Positions 29,739 to 42,908 of a DNA stretch of 64,000 nucleotides are shown here, piece by piece. Source of the stretch: Pseudomonas syringae (lineage in GTDB: Bacteria; Pseudomonadota; Gammaproteobacteria; Pseudomonadales; Pseudomonadaceae); assembly GCF_000737245.1 (NCBI RefSeq), contig NZ_JPQU01000028.1:36480-100479 (forward strand), in the 5' to 3' direction. The position numbers and the translations under genes are program-made. How positions within the stretch are numbered: the first letter of the stretch is position 1; every line of letters starts with the position of its first letter. A model generated the notes under the pieces. The model was not told the DNA's origin, made no database searches, and was given only the letters and a program-made list of their open reading frames with translations.

Positions 29739-30995
29739 TTACATGTGACTAATCAGAGCATCGCCAAAGGCGGACGAAGACAACAAGGTGGCACCCTCCA
29801 TCAGTCGTTCAAAGTCATAGGTAACGGTCTTGGCAGAAATTGCGCCGTTGGTCCCTTTGATGATCAGGTCAGCTGCTTCAGTCCAACCCATATGCCGCAA
29901 CATCATTTCAGCAGACAAGATCAAAGACCCGGGATTGACCTGATCCTTGCCTGCATATTTGGGCGCTGTTCCGTGGGTAGCTTCGAACATGGCAACGGTA
30001 TCGGAGAGATTGGCGCCCGGCGCAATCCCGATACCACCCACCTCAGCCGCCAAAGCGTCGGACAAATAGTCGCCATTGAGGTTAAGAGTCGCGATCACGT
30101 CGTATTCGGCAGGGCGTAACAGGATCTGCTGAAGCATTGCGTCGGCAATTGCGTCCTTAACGATGATATTTTTGCCGGTTTCAGGGTTCTTGAACTCCAT
30201 CCAAGGCCCGCCATCCAGGAGCGTCGCGCCAAACTCCTCACTGGCGACCTCATACGCCCATTCCTTGAAGGCTCCCTCGGTAAATTTCATGATGTTGCCC
30301 TTGTGGACGATCGTCAGCGAATCGCGATCGTTATCCACCACATACTGCAGCGCTTTACGTGCCAATCGTCGCGTGCCCTCTCTGGAAACCGGTTTCACAC
30401 CAATTCCACAGTCCTGATCGAAGCGAATCTTGGTGACACCCATCTCCTCCTTGAGGAACTTGATCACCTTGATGGCTTCGGGCGAGCCGGCCTTCCACTC
30501 GATGCCGGCATAAATATCCTCCGAATTTTCGCGGAAGATAGTCATATTCACATCACCCGGCTTCTTGACTGGACTGGGCACGCCTTCAAACCAGCGTACC
30601 GGGCGCAGACAGACATACAGGTCCAGCTGTTGGCGCAACGCCACATTCAACGAGCGAATACCGCCGCCCACCGGTGTTGTCAGCGGGCCTTTGATGGACA
30701 CTACGTATTCCTTGACCGCATCGAGGGTTTCCTGAGGCAGCCAGGTGTCCTGATCATAGACTTGCGTAGCTTTCTCTCCGGCATACACCTCCATCCAGGA
30801 AATCTTGCGCTTGCAGCCATAAGCTTTTTCGACGGCAGCATCGACCACTTTGATCATCACCGGACTGATGTCGACGCCGATGCCATCGCCCTCGATATAT
30901 GGAATGATCGGGTTGTCGGGCACGTTCAGCGAGTGATCAGCGTTAACGGTGATTTTCTCGCCGACCGCTGGAATCTGGATCTTCTGGTATCCCAT
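29739..30995 (-). CDS. icd: NADP-dependent isocitrate dehydrogenase, homodimeric type
   Basis: 418 residues of the E. coli Icd type, converting isocitrate to 2-oxoglutarate and CO2 in the TCA cycle. The start [15 protein letters not shown] and [19 protein letters not shown] are conserved. Ser115 in [15 protein letters not shown] is the position phosphorylated by AceK in enterics, so switch-off during acetate growth is possible if aceK exists elsewhere. [22 protein letters not shown] and [16 protein letters not shown] complete the pattern. ATG 30995 follows GGAGCACAATAAT. It is divergent from idh, an unrelated enzyme of the same reaction. Confidence 0.96.
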   Translation of the reverse strand: MGYQKIQIPAVGEKITVNADHSLNVPDNPIIPYIEGDGIGVDISPVMIKVVDAAVEKAYGCKRKISWMEVYAGEKATQVYDQDTWLPQETLDAVKEYVVSIKGPLTTPVGGGIRSLNVALRQQLDLYVCLRPVRWFEGVPSPVKKPGDVNMTIFRENSEDIYAGIEWKAGSPEAIKVIKFLKEEMGVTKIRFDQDCGIGVKPVSREGTRRLARKALQYVVDNDRDSLTIVHKGNIMKFTEGAFKEWAYEVASEEFGATLLDGGPWMEFKNPETGKNIIVKDAIADAMLQQILLRPAEYDVIATLNLNGDYLSDALAAEVGGIGIAPGANLSDTVAMFEATHGTAPKYAGKDQVNPGSLILSAEMMLRHMGWTEAADLIIKGTNGAISAKTVTYDFERLMEGATLLSSSAFGDALISHM

Positions 30996-33633
<2,638 letters not shown>

Positions 33634-33646
33634 GGTTCTGCCGTTT

Positions 33647-33679
33647 ACACAAACCCCGGCCGCGCGCCGGGGTTTGTGT
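33647..33679. terminator. Hairpin after idh
   Basis: Perfect 14-base-pair stem ACACAAACCCCGGC/GCCGGGGTTTGTGT with loop CGCGC. The T run is short, so termination strength is uncertain. Confidence 0.7.
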
Positions 33680-33695
33680 ATCTGCAGGAACCGTT

Positions 33696-33788
33696 CTGCA
33701 GGAGCGCGCTTGCCCGCCATAGCGTCATATCAATCGCTGATGATGTCGTCTGACACTACGCTATCGCGGGCAAGCGCGCTCCTACAGG
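33696..33788. repeat. REP-type inverted repeat, copy D
   Basis: CTGCAGGAGCGCGCTTGCCC and following on the left face CGGGCAAGCGCGCTCCTACAGG-like text on the right (33759-33788). Arms of about 28 bases differ at a few positions, with a 34-base AT-richer centre. It lies between idh and nudJ. Confidence 0.82.
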
Positions 33789-33834
33789 CGCAAAGCGGAA
33801 ATCCGTAAATACTCTCCCCACAGGGCAACTCCCT

Positions 33835-34281
33835 ATGAACTGGCAAGCCCACGTTACCGTCGCCACGATCGTCGAAGATCAGGGCAAATTCCTGTTCGTG
33901 GAAGAACTCAAGGGCGGCAAAGCGGTACTCAACCAGCCTGCCGGGCATCTTGATCCGAACGAGTCACTGCAACGCGCCGCCATCCGCGAAACACTCGAGG
34001 AAACCGGCTGGGACGTCGAGCTGACCAGTGTGGTCGGCATTTATCTGTATACCGCACCCAGCAATGGCGTGACTTATCAGCGCATCTGCTTCGCCGCCAA
34101 AGCCCTGCGCCATCATCCGGACTATCAACTGGACGACGGCATCATCGGCCCGGCCTGGCTGACTCGCGACGAACTGATCGCCCAACAGGAACGCTGGCGC
34201 AGCGAGCTGGTGCTCCGTTGCGTGGACGATTACTTGAACGGCGAACACTTCAGCCTGGACCTGCTACGCGACAAGGCGTGA
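33835..34281 (+). CDS. nudJ: Nudix hydrolase, NudJ-like phosphatase
   Basis: 148 residues. The Nudix box fits G-x5-E-x7-REUxEExGU: GHLDPNESLQRAAIRETLEE followed by TGW. The N-terminal part HVTVATIVEDQGKFLFVEE and NQPAGHL match NudJ of E. coli, which removes phosphate from hydroxymethylpyrimidine pyrophosphate and nucleoside di- and triphosphates. The same order nudJ-mnmA-hflD-purB is found in E. coli, supporting the name. The start ATG 33835 directly follows CTCCCT; the ribosome binding site is weak. It lies 60 bases before mnmA, and both are probably in one operon with hflD and purB close behind. Confidence 0.9.
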   Translation: MNWQAHVTVATIVEDQGKFLFVEELKGGKAVLNQPAGHLDPNESLQRAAIRETLEETGWDVELTSVVGIYLYTAPSNGVTYQRICFAAKALRHHPDYQLDDGIIGPAWLTRDELIAQQERWRSELVLRCVDDYLNGEHFSLDLLRDKA

Positions 34282-34341
34282 GACTCCCAGGCCGGGGCCT
34301 GTTAGAATCGCGTCCTTTTCGAAGCTACCCATTGAACTCCT

Positions 34342-35472
34342 ATGCCTGATTCAACCCTTTCCGATACTGCAAAGAAACGCGTCATCGTCGGCATGTCCGG
34401 CGGCGTGGATTCTTCGGTTTCCGCCGTTCTGCTCATGGAGCAGGGCTACCAGGTGGAAGGCCTGTTCATGAAGAACTGGGAAGAAGACGACGGAACGGAC
34501 TACTGCACAGCCCGGGAAGACCTGGCCGACGCCCAGGCTGTTTGCGACAAGATTGGCATCAAGCTGCACACCGCCAACTTCGCCGCAGAATACTGGGACA
34601 ACGTGTTCGAGCATTTTCTGGCCGAATACAAGGCCGGACGCACCCCAAACCCGGACATCCTGTGTAACCGGGAAATCAAGTTCAAGGCGTTTCTCGACTA
34701 CGCACTGATGCTTGGTGCCGACCTGATCGCCACCGGCCATTACGTGCGCCGTCGCGATATCGACGGGCGTACGGAGCTGCTCAAAGGCCTGGATCCGAAC
34801 AAGGACCAGAGCTACTTCCTGCACGCCGTCGGCGGCGAACAGATCGCCAAAACCTTGTTCCCGGTCGGCGAACTTGAAAAGCCTGAAGTGCGCGCCATTG
34901 CCGAGAAACATGGCCTGGCCACCGCCAAGAAAAAAGACTCCACCGGGATTTGCTTCATCGGCGAGCGGCGTTTCACCGACTTCCTGCGCCAGTACCTCCC
35001 TGCGCAACCCGGCGAAATCAAGACCACCGAAGGTGAAGTCATAGGCCGTCACAGCGGCCTGATGTACCACACCATCGGCCAGCGCCAGGGCCTGGGCATC
35101 GGCGGCTTGAAAGACGCCAGCGATGACCCGTGGTACGTGCTGGTCAAGGATCTGGAGAACAACGAACTGATCGTCGGTCAGGGTAATGATCATCCATGGC
35201 TGTTCTCCCGCGCGCTGGTGGCCTCGCAGATCTACTGGGTTAACCCGGTAGATCTGAGCACACCGCGCCAGCTGACCGCCAAGGTGCGTTATCGCCAGAG
35301 CGACCAACACTGCACACTGGAACTGACACCTGACGGTTATCGGGCGATTTTCGATGAGCCGCAACGCGCCGTCACACCCGGCCAGTCGGTCGTGTTCTAC
35401 GACGGCGAAATCTGCCTGGGTGGCGGCGTGATTGAAATTGCCGAACCCTGGCACAGCAAGGACAAGCGTTGA
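34342..35472 (+). CDS. mnmA: tRNA-specific 2-thiouridylase MnmA
   Basis: 376-residue enzyme that puts sulfur on U34 of tRNA-Lys, -Glu and -Gln. The ATP-binding PP-loop is GMSGGVDSS near residue 17. The catalytic cysteines are C108 in [13 protein letters not shown] and C204 in [27 protein letters not shown] and [13 protein letters not shown] are conserved. Sulfur comes from TusE, encoded in this window at 13.8 kb. The stop TGA shares one base with the hflD start (TGATG). Confidence 0.97.
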   Translation: MPDSTLSDTAKKRVIVGMSGGVDSSVSAVLLMEQGYQVEGLFMKNWEEDDGTDYCTAREDLADAQAVCDKIGIKLHTANFAAEYWDNVFEHFLAEYKAGRTPNPDILCNREIKFKAFLDYALMLGADLIATGHYVRRRDIDGRTELLKGLDPNKDQSYFLHAVGGEQIAKTLFPVGELEKPEVRAIAEKHGLATAKKKDSTGICFIGERRFTDFLRQYLPAQPGEIKTTEGEVIGRHSGLMYHTIGQRQGLGIGGLKDASDDPWYVLVKDLENNELIVGQGNDHPWLFSRALVASQIYWVNPVDLSTPRQLTAKVRYRQSDQHCTLELTPDGYRAIFDEPQRAVTPGQSVVFYDGEICLGGGVIEIAEPWHSKDKR

Positions 35473-36092
35473 TGACCCCGATTCAGGAGCAACTGATCGC
35501 CCTGGCTGGCGTCTTTCAGGCAGCCGTACTGGTTGACCGGATCGCCAAGACTGGCCAGAGCAGCGAAGCAGCATTGGGCTGCATGCTCGGCAGCCTGCTG
35601 GTACAGGACCCTAAGGACACTCTGGATGTCTATGGCGGTGACGACCTGAACCTGCGCGAGGGCTATCGTGCCCTGGCCAGCGCTCTGGAACGAGACCCGT
35701 CAACCCTGCAACGCGAGCCACTGCGCTATGCCCTGTCGATGCTGGGCCTGGAGCGTCAGCTGGCAAAACGCGACGACATGCTGGAAGTCGTCGGCAAACG
35801 CCTGCCGCAGATCCAGTCCCAGGTTGAGCATTTCGGCATCGCACATGAAAACGTGATCGCGGCTTGCGGCGCCCTGTATCAGGACACCCTGAGCACCTTG
35901 CGTCAGCGGATTCAGGTCCACGGCGACATGCGCAACCTGCAGCAGCCCAACAACGCCTCCAAGATCCGCGCCCTGCTCCTGGCGGGGATTCGTTCCGCTC
36001 GCCTGTGGCGACAAGTTGGCGGCCACCGCTGGCAGTTGGTGGTAAGCCGACGCAAGTTATTGAAAGAACTGTATCCCTTGATGCGCGGCTGA
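35472..36092 (+). CDS. hflD: High-frequency lysogenization protein HflD homologue
   Basis: 206-residue helical protein, peripheral on the inner membrane. HflD was named for its effect on lambda CII stability in E. coli; its normal job is unclear. Family marks are [47 protein letters not shown] and the tail [23 protein letters not shown] 35472 overlaps the mnmA stop by one base, so it is translationally coupled. It precedes purB by 129 bases. No partner phage is needed for the gene to be kept; it is widespread. Confidence 0.93.
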   Translation: MTPIQEQLIALAGVFQAAVLVDRIAKTGQSSEAALGCMLGSLLVQDPKDTLDVYGGDDLNLREGYRALASALERDPSTLQREPLRYALSMLGLERQLAKRDDMLEVVGKRLPQIQSQVEHFGIAHENVIAACGALYQDTLSTLRQRIQVHGDMRNLQQPNNASKIRALLLAGIRSARLWRQVGGHRWQLVVSRRKLLKELYPLMRG

Positions 36093-36167
36093 TTTGCCGG
36101 GTGTCTTTGCTGATACTGACAAGCATCGCGTGACATACGCTGGTCAGCCCGAGCCGATTCGGCCTGA

Positions 36168-37592
<1,425 letters not shown>

Positions 37593-37612
37593 CCTGCGTG
37601 ACACCATTGCAC

Positions 37613-37637
37613 ACGCCCGGCAGTGCCGGGCGTTTTT
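37613..37637 (+). terminator. Terminator after purB
   Basis: ACGCCCGGCA-G-TGCCGGGCGT stem followed by TTTTT. Confidence 0.9.
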
Positions 37638-37676
37638 ATTGCCGTCTCGAAAATACAATTTTTCAATAGGTTACAC

Positions 37677-38843
37677 ATGAATCCTGACATTCCTCTTCAA
37701 CTCTTGGGCGGCATCAGCGCGCGCGTTTTCCTGCGTGATTACTGGCAGAAGAAACCCCTGCTGATCCGTCAGGCCATCCCGGACTTCCAGAGCCCGATTG
37801 ACCCTGACGAACTGGCCGGGCTGGCCCTGGAAGAAGAAGTCGAATCCCGACTGGTCATTGAAAATGGCGAGCGCCCATGGGAGTTGCGTCGCGGGCCATT
37901 CGCCGAAGACGAGTTCAGCAAACTGCCCGAAAAAGACTGGACCCTGCTCGTTCAGGCCGTTGACCAGTTCGTCCCGGAAGTCAGCGAGCTACTGGAAAAC
38001 TTCCGCTTTCTGCCAAGCTGGCGCATTGATGACGTGATGGTCAGTTATGCCGCACCGGGCGGCGGCGTGGGTCCGCACTTCGATAACTACGACGTGTTCC
38101 TGCTGCAAGGTCACGGCAAGCGACACTGGCAGATTGGCCAGATGTGCGACGCCGAGAGTCCGCTGCTCAAGCACGCTGACCTGCGCATCCTTGCCGATTT
38201 CCAGATGACCGAAGAATGGACCCTGGAACCCGGTGACATGCTTTACCTGCCGCCACGTCTGGCGCACTGCGGCGTTGCCGTGGATGACTGCCTGACTTAC
38301 TCGGTGGGGTTCCGCGCACCAAGCGCTGCTGAGGTGCTGACCCACTTCACCGACTTCCTCAGCCAGTTCATCCCTGATGAAGAGCGCTACACCGACGCCG
38401 ACGCACAGCCGACGGCCGATCCTCATCAGATTCAGCATGACGCACTTGACCGCCTGAAAGCCCTGCTGGCCGAGCATATGGGCGATGAACGCCTGTTGCT
38501 GACCTGGTTTGGCCAATTCATGACCGAACCCCGCTACCCGGAACTGGTCACCGGTCCGGAGCTGGAGGAAGAAGACCTGCTGAGCAGCCTGGAACAGGGC
38601 GCAGTTCTCATTCGCAACCCAAGTGCACGCCTTGCATGGTCCGAAGTCGATGACGACCTGCTACTGTTCGCCAGCGGCCAGAGCCGCCTGCTACCGGGCA
38701 GTCTGCGCGAGTTGCTGAAGCTGATCTGCGCCGCCGATGCCCTGCACAGTGACAACCTCGGCCAATGGCTGGCCGATGAAGATGGACGCAACCTGCTCTG
38801 TGAGCTGGTCAAACAAGGAAGCCTGGGGTTTGCCGATGAATAG
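37677..38843 (+). CDS. roxA: Ribosomal oxygenase RoxA (YcfD), uL16 arginine hydroxylase
   Basis: 388-residue JmjC/cupin 2-oxoglutarate oxygenase. The iron facial triad begins with H134-x-D136 in GVGPHFDNYDVFLLQGHGKR, and the distal histidine is in YLPPRLAHCGVAV. The start QLLGGISARVFLRDYWQKKP is typical. E. coli YcfD hydroxylates Arg81 of ribosomal protein uL16. The C-terminal third forms the dimer and winged helix parts. ATG 37677 is preceded by AATAGG. The end overlaps the GNAT gene by eight bases. Confidence 0.92.
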   Translation: MNPDIPLQLLGGISARVFLRDYWQKKPLLIRQAIPDFQSPIDPDELAGLALEEEVESRLVIENGERPWELRRGPFAEDEFSKLPEKDWTLLVQAVDQFVPEVSELLENFRFLPSWRIDDVMVSYAAPGGGVGPHFDNYDVFLLQGHGKRHWQIGQMCDAESPLLKHADLRILADFQMTEEWTLEPGDMLYLPPRLAHCGVAVDDCLTYSVGFRAPSAAEVLTHFTDFLSQFIPDEERYTDADAQPTADPHQIQHDALDRLKALLAEHMGDERLLLTWFGQFMTEPRYPELVTGPELEEEDLLSSLEQGAVLIRNPSARLAWSEVDDDLLLFASGQSRLLPGSLRELLKLICAADALHSDNLGQWLADEDGRNLLCELVKQGSLGFADE

Positions 38844-39261
38844 AATCAACGTGCGTGTTGCTGACTGGCAAAAGGACAACGCTGATATCCGCCGCGTGCG
38901 GGATGCGGTATTTGTCGCGGAACAGTCTGTGCCTCCGGAGCTGGAATGGGATGCTGAAGACAGCGACGCCATTCACTTTCTGGCCCTGGAGGGGGACTAT
39001 GCGATTGGCACAGCCCGCTTGCTGCCAGACGGTGAAATTGGCCGTTTGTCAGTCCTTAGGGACTGGCGCGGCATGAAAGTCGGCGAAGCCCTGCTGCGTG
39101 CCGTCATCAGCGAAGCCGAACGCCGTGACCTCCGGCAGCAGAAGCTCAGCGCGCAGGTTCAAGCCGCTGCGTTTTACCAACGCTTTGGCTTTACCGTGGT
39201 CAGCGATGAGTTTCTTGAGGCAGGCCTGCCTCACGTGGACATGATCCGTCACGCGAGCTGA
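38836..39261 (+). CDS. GNAT family N-acetyltransferase
   Basis: 141 residues of the Gcn5-related acetyltransferase fold. It begins INVRVADWQKDNADIRRVRDAVF and has VFVAEQSVPPELEWD, the acetyl-CoA loop IGRLSVLRDWRGMKVGEALL (the R/Q-x-x-G-x-G/A motif, here RGMKVG) and FYQRFGFTVVSDEF near the end. This subgroup resembles YjcF/ElaA-like proteins. Its acceptor is unknown. Translation is coupled to roxA by an eight-base overlap. It may act on ribosomal or small-molecule targets; nothing in the sequence decides. Confidence 0.88.
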   Translation: MNRINVRVADWQKDNADIRRVRDAVFVAEQSVPPELEWDAEDSDAIHFLALEGDYAIGTARLLPDGEIGRLSVLRDWRGMKVGEALLRAVISEAERRDLRQQKLSAQVQAAAFYQRFGFTVVSDEFLEAGLPHVDMIRHAS

Positions 39262-39273
39262 ACGCAGTCGGAT

Positions 39274-39332
39274 AAACGCCCCTCCAAACCATTTCGGCAT
39301 GACGATGCCGAGACCGTCTGGCGGGGCGTTTT
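39274..39332 (+). terminator. Terminator after the GNAT gene
   Basis: AACGCCCC (39275-39282) pairs with GGGGCGTT (39323-39330) around an inner stem TCGGCAT/ATGCCGA; TTTT follows. Confidence 0.75.
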
Positions 39333-39417
39333 GCTGCCTGGCACTTAACTTGCGCTCAGCGAGGCCGACAACATGGCAAACTCGCATCTGTCGATAGTAT
39401 CCGTGGAGATGGAAACC

Positions 39418-40158
39418 ATGTTTTTCCGCACCTTGATGACTTCCTTGCTGCTGCTATGTAGTGTCTACGCAATGGCCGCTACCGAAGTGGTTCCACTCAA
39501 CTACCGGACCAGCGATGAACTGTTGCCGGTGGCTAAATCCTTCCTCGGCCAGGACGGCTCGGTCAGCGCCTACCAGAACCAACTGATCGTAAACGCCGAA
39601 CCGCGCAAGATCGATGAGCTTCGCGCCCTCCTCTCGCAACTGGATACAGCACCCAAGCGGCTGCTGATCAGCGTTGATACAAGCGACAGCGCGACGCGTG
39701 GTGCCACGGGCGCCAATCAAGGCCGGATCATCAACTATGGGACCAGCAGCCGCGAAGGTGGCGTGCAACAGGTCCAGGCGAGTGAAGGAACTCCGGCACT
39801 GATACAGGTCGGCCAAAGCGTTCCGGTCACCACCTCGCAGAGTGATTCTTACGGCTACGCCCAAAGCAACACCGAATATCGCAATGTCACCCAGGGTTTC
39901 TACGTCACCGCCAGTGTGACCGGCGACATCGTGCACCTGAGCATCAGCACCAATCGCGACCGCGTCAGCCAGGAGCGCCCTGACGCCTTCAAGGTCCAGA
40001 GCACGGACAGCCGGGTGAGCGGGCGGATCGGTGAATGGATCACCCTTGCCGGCGTGAGCGGCGAGTCAGTTGCTGACCAACAAGGCAAGGCTCAGCGCTA
40101 TTCCACTCAAGGCAGAGAGGACATGACGTTGCGGGTAATGGTGCAAACCCTGGACTGA
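39418..40158 (+). CDS. Orphan secretin-like protein
   Basis: 246 residues with a signal peptide (MFFRTLMTSLLLLCSVYAMA, cleaved near AMA-ATE). Residues about 22-75 form a secretin N1-type domain (LNYRTSDELLPVAKSFLG then a NolW-like strand pattern with LIVNAEPRKIDELRALLSQLD). The rest resembles the beta-strand part of a secretin core (GTPALIQVGQSVPV, GFYVTASVTGD), but is far too short for a pore-forming secretin (usually above 400 residues). GGAG lies nine bases before ATG 39418. No type II, III or IV secretion genes are nearby. Related single-copy secretin_N proteins are found in many pseudomonads; their role is not known to me. Confidence 0.78.
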   Translation: MFFRTLMTSLLLLCSVYAMAATEVVPLNYRTSDELLPVAKSFLGQDGSVSAYQNQLIVNAEPRKIDELRALLSQLDTAPKRLLISVDTSDSATRGATGANQGRIINYGTSSREGGVQQVQASEGTPALIQVGQSVPVTTSQSDSYGYAQSNTEYRNVTQGFYVTASVTGDIVHLSISTNRDRVSQERPDAFKVQSTDSRVSGRIGEWITLAGVSGESVADQQGKAQRYSTQGREDMTLRVMVQTLD

Positions 40159-40226
40159 CCGGGGGCTTGCCGAAAACCAGCACCCAGGCGCCTGAAACTG
40201 ACTGATTGGTCGCACACAGGCAAAAA

Positions 40227-40252
40227 TGTAGTGAGACTAAAGAAGCACTACA
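40227..40252. promoter_or_regulatory. Inverted repeat TGTAGTG-N12-CACTACA, possible RccR-type site
   Basis: Seven-base arms TGTAGTG and CACTACA separated by 12 bases, six bases before the -35 of the candidate aceA promoter. RpiR-family RccR of P. fluorescens controls aceA and, as I recall, binds TGTAGT/ACTACA half-sites; the exact spacing rule should be checked. Confidence 0.5.
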
Positions 40253-40258
40253 AAACGT

Positions 40259-40287
40259 TTGACGGGTCAAAAATGGCGAGGCATGAT
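40259..40287 (+). promoter_or_regulatory. Possible aceA promoter
   Basis: TTGACG at 40259-40264, 17-base spacer, CATGAT at 40282-40287. Confidence 0.5.
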
Positions 40288-40688
40288 TGCCCCGCTCCCG
40301 CTAATCAGAGGCCCTGTAAAGAGCCTTCGGATCGCCGCTCAAATCCTACGAGCCGATTCGTGTCCGCACCGCCCACAAGGCAGTTTGACGAGGTTGCGAC
40401 TGGAACGAAGTTGTCCTGAGGGACGGAAGCGTATAACGGTCCATCGGTAAACTGCTGAGTGACTGCAACGAGGCATCCACGAGCCGGATTGCAAATCCCA
40501 GCCATGCCCTGAACCCGCTCTCCCCCTTAGAGCCCATCGTTCAACGTCGCTGCTACACAAACCCGCGGCAAACCAGACACACAGCAGACATCTGATCAGC
40601 GAGCAGCCATTCAATGTGCCTTCGATAACCGAGGCGTTTTGGCGGAGCAGGACATTCCAACAAAACCTATGTGAAAGGGGTTTCGCTC

Positions 40689-42014
40689 ATGGCACTGACA
40701 CGCGAACAACAAATAGCAGCTCTGGAAAAAGACTGGGCTGAAAATCCGCGCTGGAACAATGTGACCCGTAACTATTCCGCCGCTGATGTCGTCCGCTTGC
40801 GTGGCTCGGTTCAACCTGAGCACACATTCGCCAGAAATGGCGCGGAAAAACTCTGGAATCTGGTTACACAAGGTGCCAAGCCGTCTTTTCGTCCGGACAA
40901 GGACTTCGTCAACTGCATGGGCGCCCTGACTGGCGGCCAGGCGGTGCAACAGGTCAAAGCCGGCATTCAGGCGATTTACCTTTCCGGCTGGCAAGTGGCT
41001 GCCGATAACAACTCGGCCGAGTCGATGTACCCCGACCAATCGCTGTATCCGGTGGATTCGGTTCCAACCGTGGTCAAGCGCATCAACAACTCCTTCCGTC
41101 GTGCTGACCAGATCCAGTGGAAAGCCGGCAAGAACCCGGGCGATGACGGCTACATCGACTACTTCGCGCCAATCGTGGCCGATGCTGAAGCCGGATTCGG
41201 TGGCGTGCTCAACGCCTACGAACTGATGAAAAGCATGATTGAAGCCGGCGCTGCAGGCGTGCACTTTGAAGATCAGTTGGCTTCGGTGAAAAAATGCGGG
41301 CACATGGGCGGCAAGGTGTTGGTGCCAACCCAGGAAGCCGTGCAGAAACTCACCGCTGCGCGCCTGGCCGCCGACGTGGCTGGCGTCCCGACGATCATTC
41401 TGGCTCGCACCGACGCCAACGCGGCTGACTTGCTGACTTCGGACTGCGATCCTTACGATCAGCCGTTCGTCACTGGCACCCGTACGCCCGAGGGTTTCTA
41501 TAAAGTGCGTGCAGGCCTGGATCAAGCCATCGCCCGAGGCCTGGCCTATGCGCCTTACGCCGATCTGATCTGGTGCGAGACCGCCAAGCCGGATCTGGAC
41601 GAAGCGCGCCGCTTTGCTGAAGCGATCAAGAAGGAATACCCGGACCAGTTGCTGTCATATAACTGCTCGCCTTCCTTCAACTGGAAGAAAAACCTGGACG
41701 ACGCGACCATCGCCAAATTCCAGCGTGAGTTGTCGGCCATGGGCTACAAGCATCAGTTCATCACCCTGGCAGGCATCCACAACATGTGGCACAGCATGTT
41801 CAACCTGGCGCACGACTACGCCCGCAACGACATGACGGCCTACGTGAAGCTGCAGGAGCAGGAGTTCGCTGATGCCGCCAAGGGTTACACCTTCGTGGCG
41901 CACCAGCAGGAAGTGGGCACCGGCTATTTCGATGACATGACCACAGTGATCCAGGGTGGTGCTTCATCGGTGACGGCGCTGACTGGTTCGACTGAGGAAG
42001 AACAATTTCACTGA
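40689..42014 (+). CDS. aceA: Isocitrate lyase
   Basis: 441-residue enzyme of the glyoxylate shunt, splitting isocitrate into glyoxylate and succinate. The catalytic motif [10 protein letters not shown] carries Cys203. The N-terminus [19 protein letters not shown], the metal region [17 protein letters not shown] and the late [12 protein letters not shown] are typical of the E. coli-type enzyme. GGGG lies about eight bases before ATG 40689. It competes for isocitrate with icd and idh, 7-11 kb upstream. A REP element follows. Confidence 0.97.
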   Translation: MALTREQQIAALEKDWAENPRWNNVTRNYSAADVVRLRGSVQPEHTFARNGAEKLWNLVTQGAKPSFRPDKDFVNCMGALTGGQAVQQVKAGIQAIYLSGWQVAADNNSAESMYPDQSLYPVDSVPTVVKRINNSFRRADQIQWKAGKNPGDDGYIDYFAPIVADAEAGFGGVLNAYELMKSMIEAGAAGVHFEDQLASVKKCGHMGGKVLVPTQEAVQKLTAARLAADVAGVPTIILARTDANAADLLTSDCDPYDQPFVTGTRTPEGFYKVRAGLDQAIARGLAYAPYADLIWCETAKPDLDEARRFAEAIKKEYPDQLLSYNCSPSFNWKKNLDDATIAKFQRELSAMGYKHQFITLAGIHNMWHSMFNLAHDYARNDMTAYVKLQEQEFADAAKGYTFVAHQQEVGTGYFDDMTTVIQGGASSVTALTGSTEEEQFH

Positions 42015-42059
42015 GTGACGTGCTATCGGGTTCCAGTTAGCCTGGGCTGCAGTGACTAA

Positions 42060-42124
42060 ATCGCGGGCAATCACCGCCCCCACAGGCAAATGCGCTTTAT
42101 GTGGGAGCAGTGATTGCCCGCGAT
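42060..42124. repeat. REP-type inverted repeat, copy E
   Basis: ATCGCGGGCAATCAC at 42060-42074 pairs with GTGATTGCCCGCGAT at 42110-42124, with inner CCCCCAC/GTGGGAG arms. Related to copy C (shared CACCGC and GTGGGAGC blocks). Confidence 0.85.
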
Positions 42125-42205
42125 GCAGTCAACGCAGAACTTTCAGTGATCAGCTGACATCCACAACTAATCCGCAATTAACACCTTTAAAACCGCGACA
42201 ATAAC

Positions 42206-42226
42206 AAATGATACTTATTATCATTT
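42206..42226. promoter_or_regulatory. Fur-like box
   Basis: AAATGATA-CTTAT-TATCATTT is a perfect inverted repeat with eight-base arms. Within it TGATACTTATTATCA (42209-42223) matches the Fur 7-1-7 consensus TGATAAT-N-ATTATCA at 13 of 14 defined positions. It is about 260 bases before nuoA and 190 after aceA. Confidence 0.6.
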
Positions 42227-42334
42227 AGAAAAGAGTGCTTGTAGCGCAACTTTTCTGCACCTGAATCAATTCAGTGAAATCTCGCCTGACGCCCGCCCAG
42301 CCTGCCCCACACCCTTCACAAGCGCCTGTAAGTG

Positions 42335-42353
42335 ATTAATTGCACAAATTAAT
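42335..42353. promoter_or_regulatory. AT-rich inverted repeat before nuoA
   Basis: ATTAATT-GCACA-AATTAAT, perfect seven-base arms, 131 bases before nuoA. It could be an operator; no known factor is assigned. Confidence 0.4.
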
Positions 42354-42484
42354 TTGATATAGAAAATTTACTTGCCCACTTTTTGCACATAAAATCATTG
42401 GAATTGATTTCGCTGCGACATATCGTCGCTGCATCTACTCTTTTCAAGCTCAGAGACCATTGATCTCTGTCAAGGATTGCCAGC

Positions 42485-42898
42485 ATGCCCGAATCGACAG
42501 GTCTGATTGCCCACAACTGGGGCTTCGCCATTTTCCTTTTGGGCGTTGTCGGCCTGTGCGCCTTCATGCTCGGTGTATCCAGCCTGCTCGGCAGCAAAGC
42601 TTGGGGCCGCAGTAAAAACGAACCTTTCGAGTCCGGCATGCTGCCTACAGGCAGTGCCCGCCTGCGGCTATCCGCAAAATTCTATCTGGTCGCGATGCTT
42701 TTCGTGATTTTCGACATTGAAGCCCTTTTTCTCTTTGCCTGGTCTGTGTCCGTCCGCGAAAGCGGCTGGACCGGATTCGTTGAAGCTCTCGTTTTCATAG
42801 CAATTCTGTTGGCAGGTCTTGTCTACCTATGGCGGGTTGGAGCGCTTGATTGGGCTCCTGAAGGTCGCCGTAATCGGCAAGCGAAGCTGAAACAATGA
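42485..42898 (+). CDS. nuoA: NADH-quinone oxidoreductase subunit A
   Basis: 137-residue membrane subunit with three helices and the loop [19 protein letters not shown] between the first two, which reaches toward the quinone site. First gene of the nuo operon. The C-terminal tail is basic ([14 protein letters not shown]). It ends 10 bases before nuoB. Confidence 0.95.
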   Translation: MPESTGLIAHNWGFAIFLLGVVGLCAFMLGVSSLLGSKAWGRSKNEPFESGMLPTGSARLRLSAKFYLVAMLFVIFDIEALFLFAWSVSVRESGWTGFVEALVFIAILLAGLVYLWRVGALDWAPEGRRNRQAKLKQ

Positions 42899-42908
42899 GG
42901 CTTTGGCG

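Larger units (their letters stand above)
40159..40688. other. Long region before aceA, 530 bases
   Basis: No gene can be supported; several frames of 60-90 codons lack coding character. It holds an inverted repeat at 40227-40252 and a fair sigma-70 promoter at 40259-40287, which would give aceA a leader of about 395 bases. Confidence 0.55.
42015..42484. other. aceA-nuoA intergenic region, 470 bases
   Basis: Contains REP copy E (42060-42124), a Fur-like box (42206-42226) and an AT-rich inverted repeat (42335-42353). The last 300 bases must hold the nuo promoter, but no clear -35/-10 pair was found. No gene or sRNA with a terminator is visible. Confidence 0.55.

Noticed and set aside
40339..40614. 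Open frame of 91 codons on the minus strand in the aceA leader
   Set aside because: Cysteine-, arginine- and tryptophan-rich translation without a family pattern; no binding site for ribosomes seen.
42227..42484. PrrF-like iron-responsive small RNA after the Fur-like box
   Set aside because: Neither a PrrF core that I recognise nor a rho-independent terminator is present before nuoA.
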